Position numbers and translations under genes: made by a program
Part shown: positions 46,063 through 57,597 of the stretch, piece after piece
Numbering within the stretch: the stretch's first letter is position 1
How the letters are laid out: each line of letters starts with the position of its first letter
The notes under the pieces: generated by a model
The model's database searches: none
What the model was told of the DNA's origin: nothing
The model's input: only the letters and a program-made list of their open reading frames with translations
NCBI GenBank assembly: GCA_028673005.1
Contig: CM054118.1
Span: 65,343,401 to 65,407,400, forward strand
Direction of reading: 5' to 3'
DNA: 64,000 bases
DNA from: Tanypteryx hageni
Taxonomy: Eukaryota; Arthropoda; Insecta; Odonata; Petaluridae

Positions 46063-47264
46063 AGAATTTTATGGTTTTTAATTGGGTCCCCCTACACCGA
46101 GGTCGCCACCACAATTTCGGTTTTCTTCCCAGTTGTTTGAGAAGTGGGAAAACCCTCTGGAAATGACAGGGGATGGAGGGGGCGAGGGGGGATGGCGTGA
46201 TGGAGGGGGAGGGAAGAGGTCTCTCGAGAGGTGACCCGAGCGACGCTTTGTCGATGCAAGGGTTCGGAGAGGGCGTGTAGGGGCGAGGGGAGGGCGTCTG
46301 TTCACCCCTCAGGGGGTGAAAAGGGGTGTCGGGTTGGCTTAAAGATGCTGCGGCTAATGGAGAGGGGGTGGAGGTTGGAGGCGTGGAAGAGAGGGCGAGA
46401 AAAAGAGGGATTGAATGGATTGGAGGAGAGCGGGAGAATGGGGGGGATCGATCTTGTTTGCGGAATCTCGACCGGGATTTTCTCCTTCGGTCGTGTCCGA
46501 CTCTTATTTTTTTCCTCCTTCCAACGAAAAAAAAACGCGAGGTTGTCGGTGGAGAGTTGCGAATAAAGGACGCTAGGTGCCTCGCGCGGGGTTCGAGTCG
46601 CGTGCAAGAGGCTGGGAACGCTCGGTGCTGTGGGTAATGAACCTTAAATGTCTCGCGAAAAACCTCCTCGAGTCTAAAAAATGTGGAGGAAAGCGAGGTG
46701 TGGCTATGAATGGAATTTTAGGATTAATTTTATTCTTTTGTTTATTTTACCGTCGAATTAATTTTGTTTTGCCGAAGTTTTATCACCTGAATCCTAGTCA
46801 AAGAGTCTCGGTTTTTTTTTACTCGAGGTTTTGCATATAAAATTGAACTGCCATTTGATAATGAAATGGAAATTCATTTAAATGGGATATATTATTCCGC
46901 CTTATTTGTTAATATGTATCGATTTATTTTTCTTAAGCTTCATGTTGGTATAACGACTGCAACTGCGTAGTATCGCGACATTTTTAATGGGTGGGCAGAG
47001 ATTTTTTGCTAAGCTTTAAGGAAATTCTGAAAATTAAACGCACAGCCTAACATTCGAGTGGAATCTAATTTAAATTTGTCGAGTCGCCGAAAAAAAAAAC
47101 CTTTACGTATACTTTTGTGTCTTCCTGAAAATGTTCAATCTTCGTTAATTTCATTGGTTCAAAAATTAACAAAAAATCGTATCTGAGGTAAGAAAGCTCT
47201 TGCTTTTAATTTAGAAAATTTTCCATTTTATGTTAGTTACTTGTTACTTTCTGTCGCGTTCCTT
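46063..47264. other. Non-coding stretch, no gene seen
   Basis: G-rich DNA at 46,170-46,460, then AT-rich DNA. Frames at 46,231-46,840 are not recognisable. Confidence 0.45.
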
Positions 47265-47265
47265 C

Positions 47266-48112
47266 TCCCCTACCCTTTCCCTCCTCTCTCTCTTCCTCAC
47301 TCCTGCCCTCTCTCCCCCTCATTCCTTCCCTCTCTCCCTCATTCCTTCCCTCTCTCTCCCTCACTACTTCCCTCTCTCTCCCCTCATTCCTTCCCTCTCT
47401 CCCTCATTCCTTCCCTCACTCTCCCTCATTCCTTCCCTCTCTCCTCACTCCTTCCCTCTCTCCCCCTCACTCCTTCCCTCTCTCCCTCATTCCTTCCCTC
47501 TCTCTCCCTCATTCCTTCCCTCTCTCTCCCTCATTCCTTCCCTCTCTCTCCATCACTCCTTCCCTCTCTCTCCCTCACTCCTTCCCTCTCTCTCCCTCAT
47601 TCCTTCCCTCTTTACCTCATTCTTTCCCTCTCTCCCTCATTCCTTCCCTCTCTCTCCCTCACTCCTTCCCTCTCTCTCTTCCTCACTCCTTCCCTCTCTC
47701 TCTCCCTCACTCCTTCCCTCACTCCTTCCCTCTCTCTCTCCCTCCCTCCCTACTTCCCTCTCTCTCTCCCTCCCTCACTCCTTCGCTCTCTCCCCTTCAC
47801 TCTTTTCCTCCCCCTCACTCCTTCCCTCTCTCTCTCCCTCACTCCTTCCCTCTCTCTCCCTCACTCCTTCCCTCTCTCTCCCTCATTCCTTCCCTCTCTC
47901 TCCCTCTTTCCTTCCCTCTCTCTCCCTCATTCCTTCCCTCTCTCTCCCTCATTCCTTCCCTCTTTCCCTCATTCCTTACCTCTCTCTCCCTCACTCCTTC
48001 CCTTTCTCTCTCATTCCTTCCCTCTCCTTCTCCCTCATTCCTTCCCCCTCTCTCCCTCACTCCTTCCCTCTCTCTCCCTCATTCCTTCCCTCTCTCCCTT
48101 CCTGTCTCCCTT
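47266..48112. repeat. 22-bp C/T minisatellite
   Basis: About 850 bp built on CCCTCTCTCTCCCTCATTCC plus TT, with CACTCCTT variants, roughly 38 copies. Frames of over 300 codons (Ser/Leu/Pro) are artefacts. Confidence 0.95.
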
Positions 48113-48114
48113 TT

Positions 48115-48788
48115 TTTCCTTTAATTCCGAAGCGATCTTTATTCGGACGTAATGTAGTCGAACTCCAAAGGTTAAACGCCGAATGTTTGATGAGTCTCCG
48201 GAAATTAATTTTCCCAAGGGCGGACTCCTTCCATTCGAAGTTTTAAAAACCTCATTCCGCCTTTTCCAAATTGATTTCGATTTTGTAAGACTCTTCGATC
48301 CGAAATTGCTGAAAAAACTGAGGCGTGTTGGGAAGTTGTTGTTGGAGCGTATGATATGTGATTTTGGTCTATTTTTGGGAATTCCGGCGTCTTCGTCTCT
48401 CTTTCAGTTCGTCACTCCTCACTTTCTCTCTCTCTCTCTCTCGTCTCTTAGCTGCCTTTTTCTCTCTATCTGTATCTCTCCATCTCTATCGGAAGTCGAA
48501 ATTGATTGAAAGTATCCGATGGCACGTAGCGTTGCGTTGCGAGAGGGGCAACAAACGATAACAAGCCGACGTCGATTGCGGGGACTGCGGCTTGATTGGA
48601 CGAATTAATAGGAACTGAATTAAGGCGAAAGTATTTTCGAAACGACGACGTCGAAATCACAGCCCAAAATCAATACGGAATTTTTGTTGAAATTCTGATG
48701 CCAAACTCCTCGAGGCACAGGAATTTATATGGAAAAAAATAAACGCTTGAAGAAGGGTTTAACACGAAGAAAAACTCAACATTATCCG
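48115..48788. other. Non-coding stretch, no gene seen
   Basis: No supported gene. A CT run lies at 48,425-48,443. Confidence 0.45.
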
Positions 48789-48792
48789 TCTA

Positions 48793-49152
48793 TCTAATAT
48801 ATAAAAGGCAAAAATCGAAAACCCCCTTCTAACCAAAATATCTCCGGAAAAAACCAACCGATTTTAATCAATCTTTTTTTAGGCGACAGGGTAGGCCCCA
48901 AAGTAGGTTTGGATACCACTCTTAAACCCCTCCACTCTCGCGCAGCACTGGTGAGAAATCCGTTTCTGTCTGTCTGTAACTATGTTCCCTTATAACTCGA
49001 GAATGGCTAAACCGATTTGGACCATTCTTTCACTGATTTGTTCAGCATTACAACGAACAGGTTTATGTAAAAAAAAATACAATATACAGCGTGTTTAAGG
49101 CAAATAACGCAATCTCGAATCGCACCCGGGCAACGCCGGGTCACACAGCTAG
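48793..49152 (+). mobile_element. Non-autonomous Helitron, 360 bp
   Basis: It begins TCTAATATATAAAAGGCAAA after an A and ends CTAG before a T, the usual A|T insertion site for Helitrons, which leave no target duplication. Eleven bases before the 3' end is a perfect hairpin, ACCCGG-GCAACG-CCGGGT (49,124-49,141), the rolling-circle terminator form seen in many arthropod Helitrons. No Rep/helicase is encoded. The interior contains 'aactcgagaatggctaaacc' phrases that many such copies share. Structural evidence at both ends is strong. Confidence 0.9.
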
Positions 49153-50168
49153 TATTTAATATATAAATCGTGTATCTGAAAATAAAACCGAGATAACTAC
49201 TAAGAGTGCAGGGAGGTGGGTTATCGAGACGTATTTATAAGCATAGCTTTTTAGAGCGAATATTTTGCCACCGTCCATGAAGATTAAAAATATTGGCGGT
49301 AGAGAATTTGTGCCTCTGTGCTGAAAGCTTATGTGAATACGCACGGCCAATAATTTCGCGGCATTTTGAATCGAGGGCCTTCAAGATATAGCGGGAAAGT
49401 GATTTTCATCCGAGTATATAAGAATGGCATGCTTATTAGAACGATACTTTAAGTGGAATATAACGCGCAAACTTTTAAAACCGAGATCGACATTTGATCG
49501 TGGCTGACATGCAGGAAATGGCTCCTAGAATTAAATAAACAGTTGAATTACCCGCGATTGTCGTCGCGGGAAAGTGATTGGGAACATTTTATAAGAGGAA
49601 AAATTTTCGTAGACTCGATAAAAAGGGAATATGTCGATGCGAACGAGGCGGGTTGGTTTTCGGGGGAACTGTCTTCCCTCCAATCTGAGGGTCACGGTTG
49701 GTTATGGGAAGAAGGGCGATGGACTTAATGTCACCGGCGTTCGGGTGAATGAACGCCAACGGAAACCTCCTCATTTGCCTTCCGTGAGAAAAGGTAAATA
49801 TTGACGGCGGCCGCGGGGCCCCTCGTAATGTTTTTGTAAATCGCGTGCCAATTCGCCCTTTCCATTTTGGAGTGACGCAGAGATGGATGCATGGCGATTG
49901 GATCAAAAAGTAAAAATGTTCCACTTTAGCGATCGATTGCCGTTTCCCGGTGTTTCGGATAAGAGCGAAACCGATGCTTTTCTTTTAGTCGATGGACAAG
50001 GTCGTGGAACGCGCCCGTTGCGAGGCTTTAGAGCCTGGCGTCCAAATCGGTGAGATCTCCTCGAGAAATCGTATTACAGTTTATCTCTCTTCTTGTTGGC
50101 CGGCAATGTCGAATGTCGTTTACGGGAACATCGAGGGTAGTTAAAAGAAATAGCCACCCTTGGATCCA
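49153..50168. other. Non-coding stretch, no gene seen
   Basis: Mixed DNA. The frames at 49,543-49,924 overlap on both strands and match nothing I know. The true first CaMKII exon was looked for here and upstream and not found. Confidence 0.45.
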
Positions 50169-50505
50169 GGGGTGCCGGTGGTGTAGTGGTTGTGGTTAGG
50201 ACGCTGGCTGATACTCGCCTTCCGCTCGAAAGGGCAGCAGGTACGAATCCCGCGAAAGTAGGATTTTTTCCAAGGTCGACCAGCTCCCTGCTTGTGTGGT
50301 TTGAGGACACCGCGCTAAGTAAGCGTTCCGTCCTTCGGAAGGGACGTTAAGCCTTTCACCCCCTTGGTGCTCTTAGTTAAGAGTTGGCTAAATGCCAGCA
50401 CCGGATTTCCCATCTCCCTTGTGTTCGTTGTGGAAGGAGCTATGGCTATATTAATCCAAGAGGTTGATTAGCCAAAACTATACGCGTACAATACATACAT
50501 ACACC
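50169..50505 (+). mobile_element. tRNA-derived SINE
   Basis: A Pol III promoter is visible: A box TGGTGTAGTGG at 50179-50189 and B box GGTACGAATCC at 50240-50250. The body includes 'ccttcggaagggacgttaag' (50,333-50,352), a phrase shared by several invertebrate SINE families, and the element ends in (CATA)n at 50,490-50,505. About 337 bp. Its A box is identical to that of the tRNA-like head before the RTE. It ends 187 bp upstream of the CaMKII exon, in sense orientation, within the intron. Confidence 0.85.
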
Positions 50506-50692
50506 TTTGGAGCCGCATTCTATTCATTTGGAATACTCAAAAAGAAAAAAATCTCGAGAGTTGTAGATACATAATCGGAATTGTAAAAGTTCGAATGGTC
50601 AATTTGCGGCTGCGTTTTCCTTTGAGATTTTCCTAACAAATGAACGTGTTTCGCATGAACTTGAAAAATAATAATTTGTTTCTCTTTCTTAG

Positions 50693-50787
50693 GGGTGCTT
50701 TCTCGGTCGTGAGAAGATGCGTTCAAAAGTCATCTGGCCTGGAGTATGCAGCCAAAATCATCAACACGAAGAAGCTATCAGCAAGAG
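50693..50787 (+). CDS. CaMKII: CaMKII internal exon (glycine-loop/ATP-lysine exon), partial gene
   Basis: Calcium/calmodulin-dependent protein kinase II phosphorylates Ser/Thr targets, with its main known roles in neurons and muscle. This exon encodes 31 complete codons, starting [15 protein letters not shown] and ending [13 protein letters not shown]. It holds the end of the glycine-rich ATP loop and the invariant ATP-binding Lys of the AAK motif. The wording is close to insect CaMKII, from memory. A pyrimidine-rich acceptor (tttctctttcttag) precedes it and a donor (GTGAGC at 50,788) follows. It opens with the last base of a codon (expected Lys, aa|G) and closes with the first base of the next (expected Asp). 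At 95 bp it matches the length I recall for the second coding exon of vertebrate CAMK2 genes. The neighbouring exons (FSDNY...LGK before, F.KLEREARIC after) are not visible within this window, so both flanking introns are long. No in-frame stop lies inside the exon. Confidence 0.96.
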
Positions 50788-51683
50788 GTGAGCAACCGCG
50801 TACGAGCCTATGCATGACGGATAAAATTGAAAGGCGCCCTCAACATATTAGTCTCCGTTGGTGCTTAATTTTTAATTAGTGAAATGATTGGAATTTGCAT
50901 TGTTTCTTGATAATTAAAATGAGCAAATGATATTATTAAAATGTTTTTGATAAATAGTGATGTAATTTAAGAGAGGGAGAAAGCGCATAAATATGCTAGT
51001 TCCACATAACCGTTTAAATTGTAATCGACGGAACTTATCGTAACTTTGAGGCATTTCTTAATAGTATATAATATTAATTTTACTAAAACACCTTACTAAT
51101 TAAAATTTGCGAACTTGGCCAATCATCGCTAGGTTTTGCCGTAAAAACAATTTTTATGCCAGTTTTATATTTTATTTTTATAAATTGAAATTAAACTTAG
51201 ATGAATCTATCAATCGACGGGTTTCCGTCTTCTTGTTGGTCCGTTCTTTATCACCTTTTAGTTTTCTAGAATTTTTAGGCTGCACCTTCCTTTTTTTGTC
51301 TTTCGTCCTTGGTAGTATTGTGCAGTATGACATGGCGACAGTTGAAAAATGTTTAGGTCGCAAGAGTATTACATCATCTAACATTGGCGCGTGATTTTTT
51401 TCATCCTCCTTGTTCTCATCTTTTTTATTGCAATATCACAAAGGATATATTTTTTAAGTTTCTTCTATAATTTATTCGGTTACATTTTAGACTCGGTATA
51501 CTGTATTATCGGATGTACGGTCGCGACGCGAGCAACCTTTCGATCGATGTGCATTTGCGAATAAATCGCTTTATTCAAATTTCGATCCCATCAACAAATT
51601 TTCATATTTCACGTTCTAAAATGTAGCCATGATTATTCTCCTCTGTCATGCCTAAGATTTAGTTGTTTCATGCGCTTGAAATG
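50788..51683 (+). other. CaMKII intron, no further feature seen
   Basis: Sequence after the donor is AT-rich intron. I looked for the next CaMKII exon and did not find it in this stretch or in the remaining 12 kb. Confidence 0.6.
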
Positions 51684-51691
51684 CATTACAC

Positions 51692-51971
51692 CAATGGTTT
51701 CCAAACTTAAGGGCGCGTCCCCTTGACGCGTGGAGGTTCATTAGGAAGGGCGCTAAAGTTTTTATACCTATCAATTTAATGTCTGTTCAACCGTCCTAAT
51801 ATTAAGACGTACAATATGCAACCGTCAAACGTACGTTTTCGTCTGTTTTTTCTTAATGGCAACTGTATGTCTAGTAAGTATTTGTTGCTAACTGTGATTG
51901 AACATGGTATAGAGGGCGAGCGAGAAGATGGTTTTCTTAGGGGGCGGCTTCGTAATGTTTCGAAACCATTG
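51692..51971. mobile_element. hAT-type MITE, 280 bp
   Basis: The left end CAATGGTTTCCAAACTTAAG and the inverted right end CAATGGTTTCGAAACATTAC agree over about 16 of 20 positions and have the 'GGTTTCCAAAC' form of hAT ends. The flanking 8-mers CATTACAC (51,684-51,691) and AATTACAC (51,972-51,979) match at 7 of 8. No transposase inside; the element lies in the CaMKII intron. Confidence 0.75.
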
Positions 51972-52257
51972 AATTACACCATATACAGTGTTGATGTTAA
52001 TTGCGTGTAATTTAATCGATTATTGTATATTTTTAATATCTGTGGACGCGAGAAAGCTTTGAAGGATACTCGATGCGTGTGTAAAGCGGTTTAGCGGCGA
52101 GGGGGGAGGTGGTGGGTGATGTAATTGCTGACACTCCATAATGCGGATATCGCTCTTATCTCATTAACGAAATTGGACTTGGCCGAGAGGAAAGCTAGAT
52201 GGGAGAAGAGAGGCTTCGCGTGCACCTTCCTCTCTGTCTACCTCCCTATCTCCCCCA

Positions 52258-52622
52258 CCCTCTCCCTCCCCCTCACCCCACCCTCTCCCTCGCCCTCTCC
52301 CTCGCCCTCTCCCTCTCCCTCGCCCTCCCCCTCGCCCTCCCCCTCGCCCTCCCCCTCGCCCTCGCCCTCTCCCTCGCCCTCTCCCTCGCCCTCTCCCTCG
52401 CCCTCTCCCTCGCCCTCTCCCTCGCCCCCTCCCTCGCCCCCTCCCTCGCCCCCTCCCTCGCCCCCTCCCTCGCCCCCTCCCTCGCCCCCTCCTTCGCCCC
52501 CTCCCTCGCCCTCTCCCTCGCCCTCTCCCTCTCCCTCTCCCTCGCCCTCTCCCTCGCCCTCTCCCTCGCCCTCTCCCTCGCCCTCACCCTCCCCCTCTCC
52601 CTCCCCCTCTCCCTCCCCCTCT
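52258..52622. repeat. 12-bp minisatellite TCCCTCGCCCTC
   Basis: About 30 copies of CTCCCTCGCCCT with variants CCCCTCCCTCG and CTCTCCCTCTCC. The unit is a multiple of three, so frames (Pro-Ser, Leu-Ala, or Arg-Glu repeats) remain open on both strands; these are artefacts. Confidence 0.95.
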
Positions 52623-52624
52623 CC

Positions 52625-53217
52625 TGTCCTCCAAAAAAATCACCCATCCACCTGTTATTTGTCTCGATTTCAAGGCTGCTCCTTGTAAGCCTCCTGATCC
52701 CTTCCTCCATTCTAACCGCGCCTATGCGGATTTGGCGATGAACACTCGGGGGCCACTTTATTTTCTAATAAAGTGTGGATCCTTGTCTGACCTCTGCCTC
52801 ACCTTCACCGCCAAAACCTTTCCCTCTCCCCTTCCCCTCTCACTCCCCCAATCTCCGACCTCTCTTCCTTTCCATCGCTTCCTCTCTCTCTCTCTATCTC
52901 CTCTACGCCATCATCTCTCTTTTTCATACTCTGCGCCAGCGACCTTTCCCCGCTAGATGTTAAAAAAAGCCCTCTCTCCGATGCCTTCGTGTCTTACCCT
53001 ACCCTCCAATTTCCTTGCCTCTATGCTCTACATAGAAAGGGAATGTGTGTGTGATCCCTCGCTTGCGAACGTGCTTGGTGTAGTGGGTCGGGATGGAATA
53101 GGAGGTTTTGGGGGGAAGAGGTAATAGAGGTAGTGGCAGCTGGCCACGAGTTCCTCAGCGTGCGGCTTTTAGAGAGAGGCTGCGCTAAGGCTCTTTCCTT
53201 CTCCTACGCCACGCCTG

Positions 53218-53266
<49 letters not shown>

Positions 53267-56085
53267 GACAAACTCGCGCAGCCCTTTAACCTGTCCGTTT
53301 CGAGTAATAATTACGGGCGACGAAGCGTTGCTCGTCTATTAGCAGTGTCCTGTCCCCTGCCGCTGCCCTTTCGTCATCTCCGGAGACCGCCTCTTTCGCC
53401 AACCCTCCGACCGCCTAAGTGTTTTTGAATGCCTCGAGGGGTCGCTTTGCGACTCTCACCAAAGAGGGAAGCGTAACAGTCAAAGACGGCGTGTACGCTC
53501 GTCTTGTTTGTAAACCTTATCTGAAAGGGCGGCAAACACTCGCAAAGACACGAGCGAGTGCGAATATTTTTAACGGACCCTATAACACTCGGTCGCTCTC
53601 AATCATGGGTACGGCTGAGTTGAAAAGACGTTTACCCTTTTTTTTTAAGGATTCTGTTAATGGCTGTCAACAAAAATCATCTCTTATCGATTGATTCTCA
53701 TGAATACACCGTTTACAACCTACCGTCGGTATGCGTTTAAAGAACTCTTTATTTTAAACGTATTGTGTTTAAATATTACTAAATATGTCAGGCAATATAA
53801 CAGGGCATTATTTTTGGGGCGATTCTTTTAGAATATGTATTAGGACGTCGCGCTTAGATGTAACTTCATTTGCGTAATATCACAAACCTAAAACTGTTGC
53901 TAATGTTGAATTAATCGCTAATTATCTCAACGTATCATTCATGGCGAGATTCTAAAGGCTCCGATGCAGTCAGAGATAGGGTAAATATTCACCTCAAGAA
54001 TGAGTCAGTTTTTGGTATTATAGGTCTACCGCGATCAAAAGAACATTTTGGGTGCACAGTGGGTGTGGCCTAATCCCTCACTCCACTTGGCAACCTCCCC
54101 TCTCGCCCTTCCTTGCCGCTCTCGCCATCGTTGTCTCGGTCATTTTCTAACTACACTGTTGCCAATTATTCGCAAAATTTCGTCTAGGCAGCAGCTGTAA
54201 ATAGTAAGAACTGACAACCGAAGGAGAAGGATGTGCTAGTAGTGGGGTTGGGGAAGTCAAGATGACCGAGGGAACTTCCGCTCCGTTCTTGTCTTTGCGG
54301 CATACCTATAAATACATTCCCCGTATTCAAACCTCCGTTAAAACGTTCATCAAAAAATTACACGACCTTTTTTTCTTTTCAACGATATAATGAGAAATAT
54401 AAAATCAAATTTGTAATCTGATAAATTAGTAAATTATTTTCTCACGTGAATTATTAAATATTTCCATCCCTGTTTCTCGCGTGCAAATCAAATTGAAAAT
54501 CTGTGTTTTGTTTTTTGAAACTGGTGTGATGTGACGATGTGTATTTTTTTAAAGGCAGCTTTGAAAATTTGTGGGATTATTTTCACGTGGCCGACATAAT
54601 GCCCTTTTAATGTCTCGTTAACGAGCACAAAATACCGTTCCGGAAGAGAAAAGCCTGTGCCATCTCGGGAATTGTACGTTAACCCCCTAAAATCCTCGCT
54701 GTTTGCCTTTCTAGTCGGATTTTATGCGATTACCCCGTTGCCATGGCGACAGCATTCTCTTTTTTCTTGCTGGTGTTTATTTTATGTTGTCATCCTTAAA
54801 TAACTTAATATTTTCTGTTGGAATTCGAATAGAATCGCAGATGGAATATTTTTATTATCGAGGCATAACTTTGAAACGTCATAGTTATTTTTGATTCGGA
54901 ACTCGGCTTGTTGCGTCACGTGCTGAAAACGGCGAGAATTTTATCGTAGTTTTTGTTTGTTTATGAAGTATCTCAAATTTTTACGATGCTCGTGTCTTAA
55001 CAGTAATGAAGAGGCGGTAAAAATCAGTCGTTTCAGCTCCACTTCGCGGTGGCCATTTGTTTCGAAAGCAATACGCCCTCGATTATCTGTAATTGTGAGT
55101 CGCCCATACGTCCTCCTCGGCTGGAATTTGTCCGCGCGGTGTTTTCGCGTTGTTTTAATTTCCATCGCGAACGAACCCCTTTTGTTTTCGACTCGGTCAA
55201 TCGTTTGTTTTTAGGGTAACGAAAACGTCCGTTCCTCATTTTACGACCTCGGTATCGCTTTATTTGGTCACGTGACGGCAATAAAAATTTTAGCCCGAGT
55301 GCAGATAGCGAGCTCTCGACATCAGCGCCGCTTATCCGTCATTTCCGCGCATTGTTGCTTCTTTTTTTTGTTTACGCCCACGCGTTGGAATGACGAAGGA
55401 AAACCATGCGAAACACTTCGGGGAAAGATTTTTTCTGGAGAAAAATAAGGTTTTCGTAAATGGAAATGAAGTTAAAAAGTTGTAAACGGCCAGGTCCTTG
55501 ATTTCGTAATTTGATTCTGAATTTTGCAGCGGGATTGTTACAAATGAAATAAATAGTTTTAGAAATTAGATCGTGTGTTCGTTCTCCGTATCTGTGATTC
55601 TCTTCGTATTTCGGTATTTTTCTGAACCTTAAGTTGGTCATCGCTCGCGGTCGGGCCGGGTTCGCGACCTCATCCCCCAATCATTAGCTTCTCTTGTTCG
55701 CGTGGAATTATTTATTTAAGCGAACGTTTCCCGCCTCCTGGCCTTTGCTCAGTGGATTTAATTAAATTTTGAAACGCCTTTCCCCCTGTCCTTCTTTTTC
55801 CTCCTCTCTCCTTCCTCCCTCCATTTCCTTTTTTTTTCTCTCTCTCTCTCTCCCAATTTCCCACTATCCTACTACTGTATGTGACACTCCCGCGCGCACT
55901 CGTTTCAGCCGATTTTTATGAGGTATGTATTTTGTAAACGTTTGGCGGCTCTGTCTTTCCTCATCCCTCCACTTCCTCCCCCCCTCGGCCTTCTTCCCCA
56001 CCCTACTTCCACCTCTATTTTCTGCTCACCCCAAATTTCCCCCCACTATACCTTATTCCTCACTCTTTACTTCTTCACTCACTTC
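52625..56085. other. CaMKII intron, no gene seen
   Basis: C/T-rich patches at 52,800-52,960, and (CT)n with (CA)n at 53,227-53,268. Otherwise mixed to AT-rich DNA. Frames at 53,419-53,694 and 54,941-55,680 are not recognisable. Confidence 0.5.
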
Positions 56086-56087
56086 CA

Positions 56088-56578
56088 CCTCCATTCCCCC
56101 ACCACCTTCCTTCCCTCACCACCTTTCTTCCCCCTCCACCTTCCTTCCCCTCCACCTTCCTTCCCCTCCACCTTCCTTCCCCTCCACCTTCCTCCCCCCT
56201 CCACCTTCCTTCCCCCTCCACCTTCCTTCCCCCTCCACCTTCCTTCCCCCTCCACCTTCCTCCCCCCTCCACCTTCCTTCCCCCTCCACCTTCCTTCCCC
56301 CTCCACCTTCCTTCCCCCTCCACCTTCCTTCCCCCTCCACCTTCCTTCCCCCTCCACCTTCCTTCCACCTCCACCTTCCTTCCCCCTCCACCTTCCTTCC
56401 CCCTCCACCTTCCTTCCCCCTCCACCTTCCTTCCCCCTCCACCTTCCTTCCCCCTCCACCTTCATTCCCCCTCCACCTTCCTTCCCCCCTCTACCTTCCT
56501 TCCCCCCTCTACCATCCTTCCCCTCCACCTTCCTCCCCCCTCCACCTTCCTCCCCCCTCCACCATCCCCCTCCCTTTC
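56088..56578. repeat. 17-bp minisatellite CACCTTCCTTCCCCCTC
   Basis: About 28 copies of CACCTTCCTTCCCCCTC with 16-bp and shorter variants. Long Pro/Ser/Leu frames on the + strand and Gly/Glu/Arg frames on the minus strand are artefacts. Confidence 0.95.
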
Positions 56579-56579
56579 A

Positions 56580-57354
56580 CCCAGCTCCCCGTTCTCTCCG
56601 ATTGCTTTGCATTTTCTTCGCTTCTCTCTCTCTCTCTCTCTCCTCATTCCGTCCTGTTGCTTTTATATCCTCTTGTTCAAATATCATTCCAGGAGATCAT
56701 GTTCGAGATTACCAACCGCTTCATATCACTTTCAGGCGAATGATTCTCAATAATTAGAGACGTTGGAGGCTTATCGATGCTAATATGAGCGTGAGTTTCG
56801 CTACGATCCAACCCGGGCGTTTTGTTGCTTCTGGATCGCGTCGCCCTTTTTCTTTTCGACGTTCCTTTGTTTAACTTTGTTTTTCAAAGTATCGATCTTG
56901 ACATAATACTGGTTCACGGAGCCTAATAATCCGGCTCGCAAGGATCTACGTATATATCTACATATTGTCTTGCAACTCACCAGGCGGGAGTGCAAAACTC
57001 ATTGCAGCAACTAGAGTAATCATTGCTTAAAATGTCTGAAAGATGGTCAAATATACGCACGGCGACCTTCGACCGTTAGTCGAATAGTTTTCATCTGTCC
57101 CCTTAATTCTACTTTTTTCGGCATGTTTGTTTAATCTTTAATCAGAAGTTTCTTTTTTCAGCGGTGTCGGCTTAAACTAAATATTTTATGAACACTGTCA
57201 TAAAATAACAGAACCCGACGCGATTGCTCCTCCCTACGTTTGGCGAATCAGTTGCAGGCATGCGACGAATTGATACTCTTTTATCAGTCGTATTTCTTCT
57301 CCTAATCCCCGCTTCAGGAGATATGTGCGTAAAAGAAAGTAACACGAGTTCTTA

Positions 57355-57356
<2 letters not shown>
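56580..57356. other. CaMKII intron, no gene seen
   Basis: Mixed DNA without recognisable structure apart from a CT run at 56,623-56,642. Confidence 0.5.

Positions 57357-57402
<46 letters not shown>
57357..57402. repeat. (AT)n microsatellite
   Basis: AT dinucleotides directly to the left of copy C of the 200-bp element. Confidence 0.97.
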
Positions 57403-57405
<3 letters not shown>

Positions 57406-57597
57406 CTAAAGGAAAAGAAAAGGTAGTGATGAGGGTGGCAACAAGGTGTTGAGGGAAGCCCAGCGGACACTTACTAAGTTGAGAACCAAGCTGGTAGGCT
57501 GCTGGGGGCGTCGAAGAGACACGTAAAACACACGAACACAAAAACACACGCAAGCTTATCGGGCCTATGCCCTTCTTCAGCGAAAGAGTAACGTAAA

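Noticed and set aside
47230..48246. Frame of 338 codons rich in Ser/Leu/Pro
   Set aside because: Produced by a 22-bp C/T minisatellite; no conserved start, domain or codon pattern.
52125..52741. Overlapping frames of 145-187 codons with Pro-Ser, Leu-Ala or Arg-Glu repeats
   Set aside because: A 12-bp minisatellite keeps all frames open on both strands.
55918..56757. Frames of 279 and 272 codons, proline-rich
   Set aside because: A 17-bp minisatellite; the frames have no recognisable domain outside the repeat.
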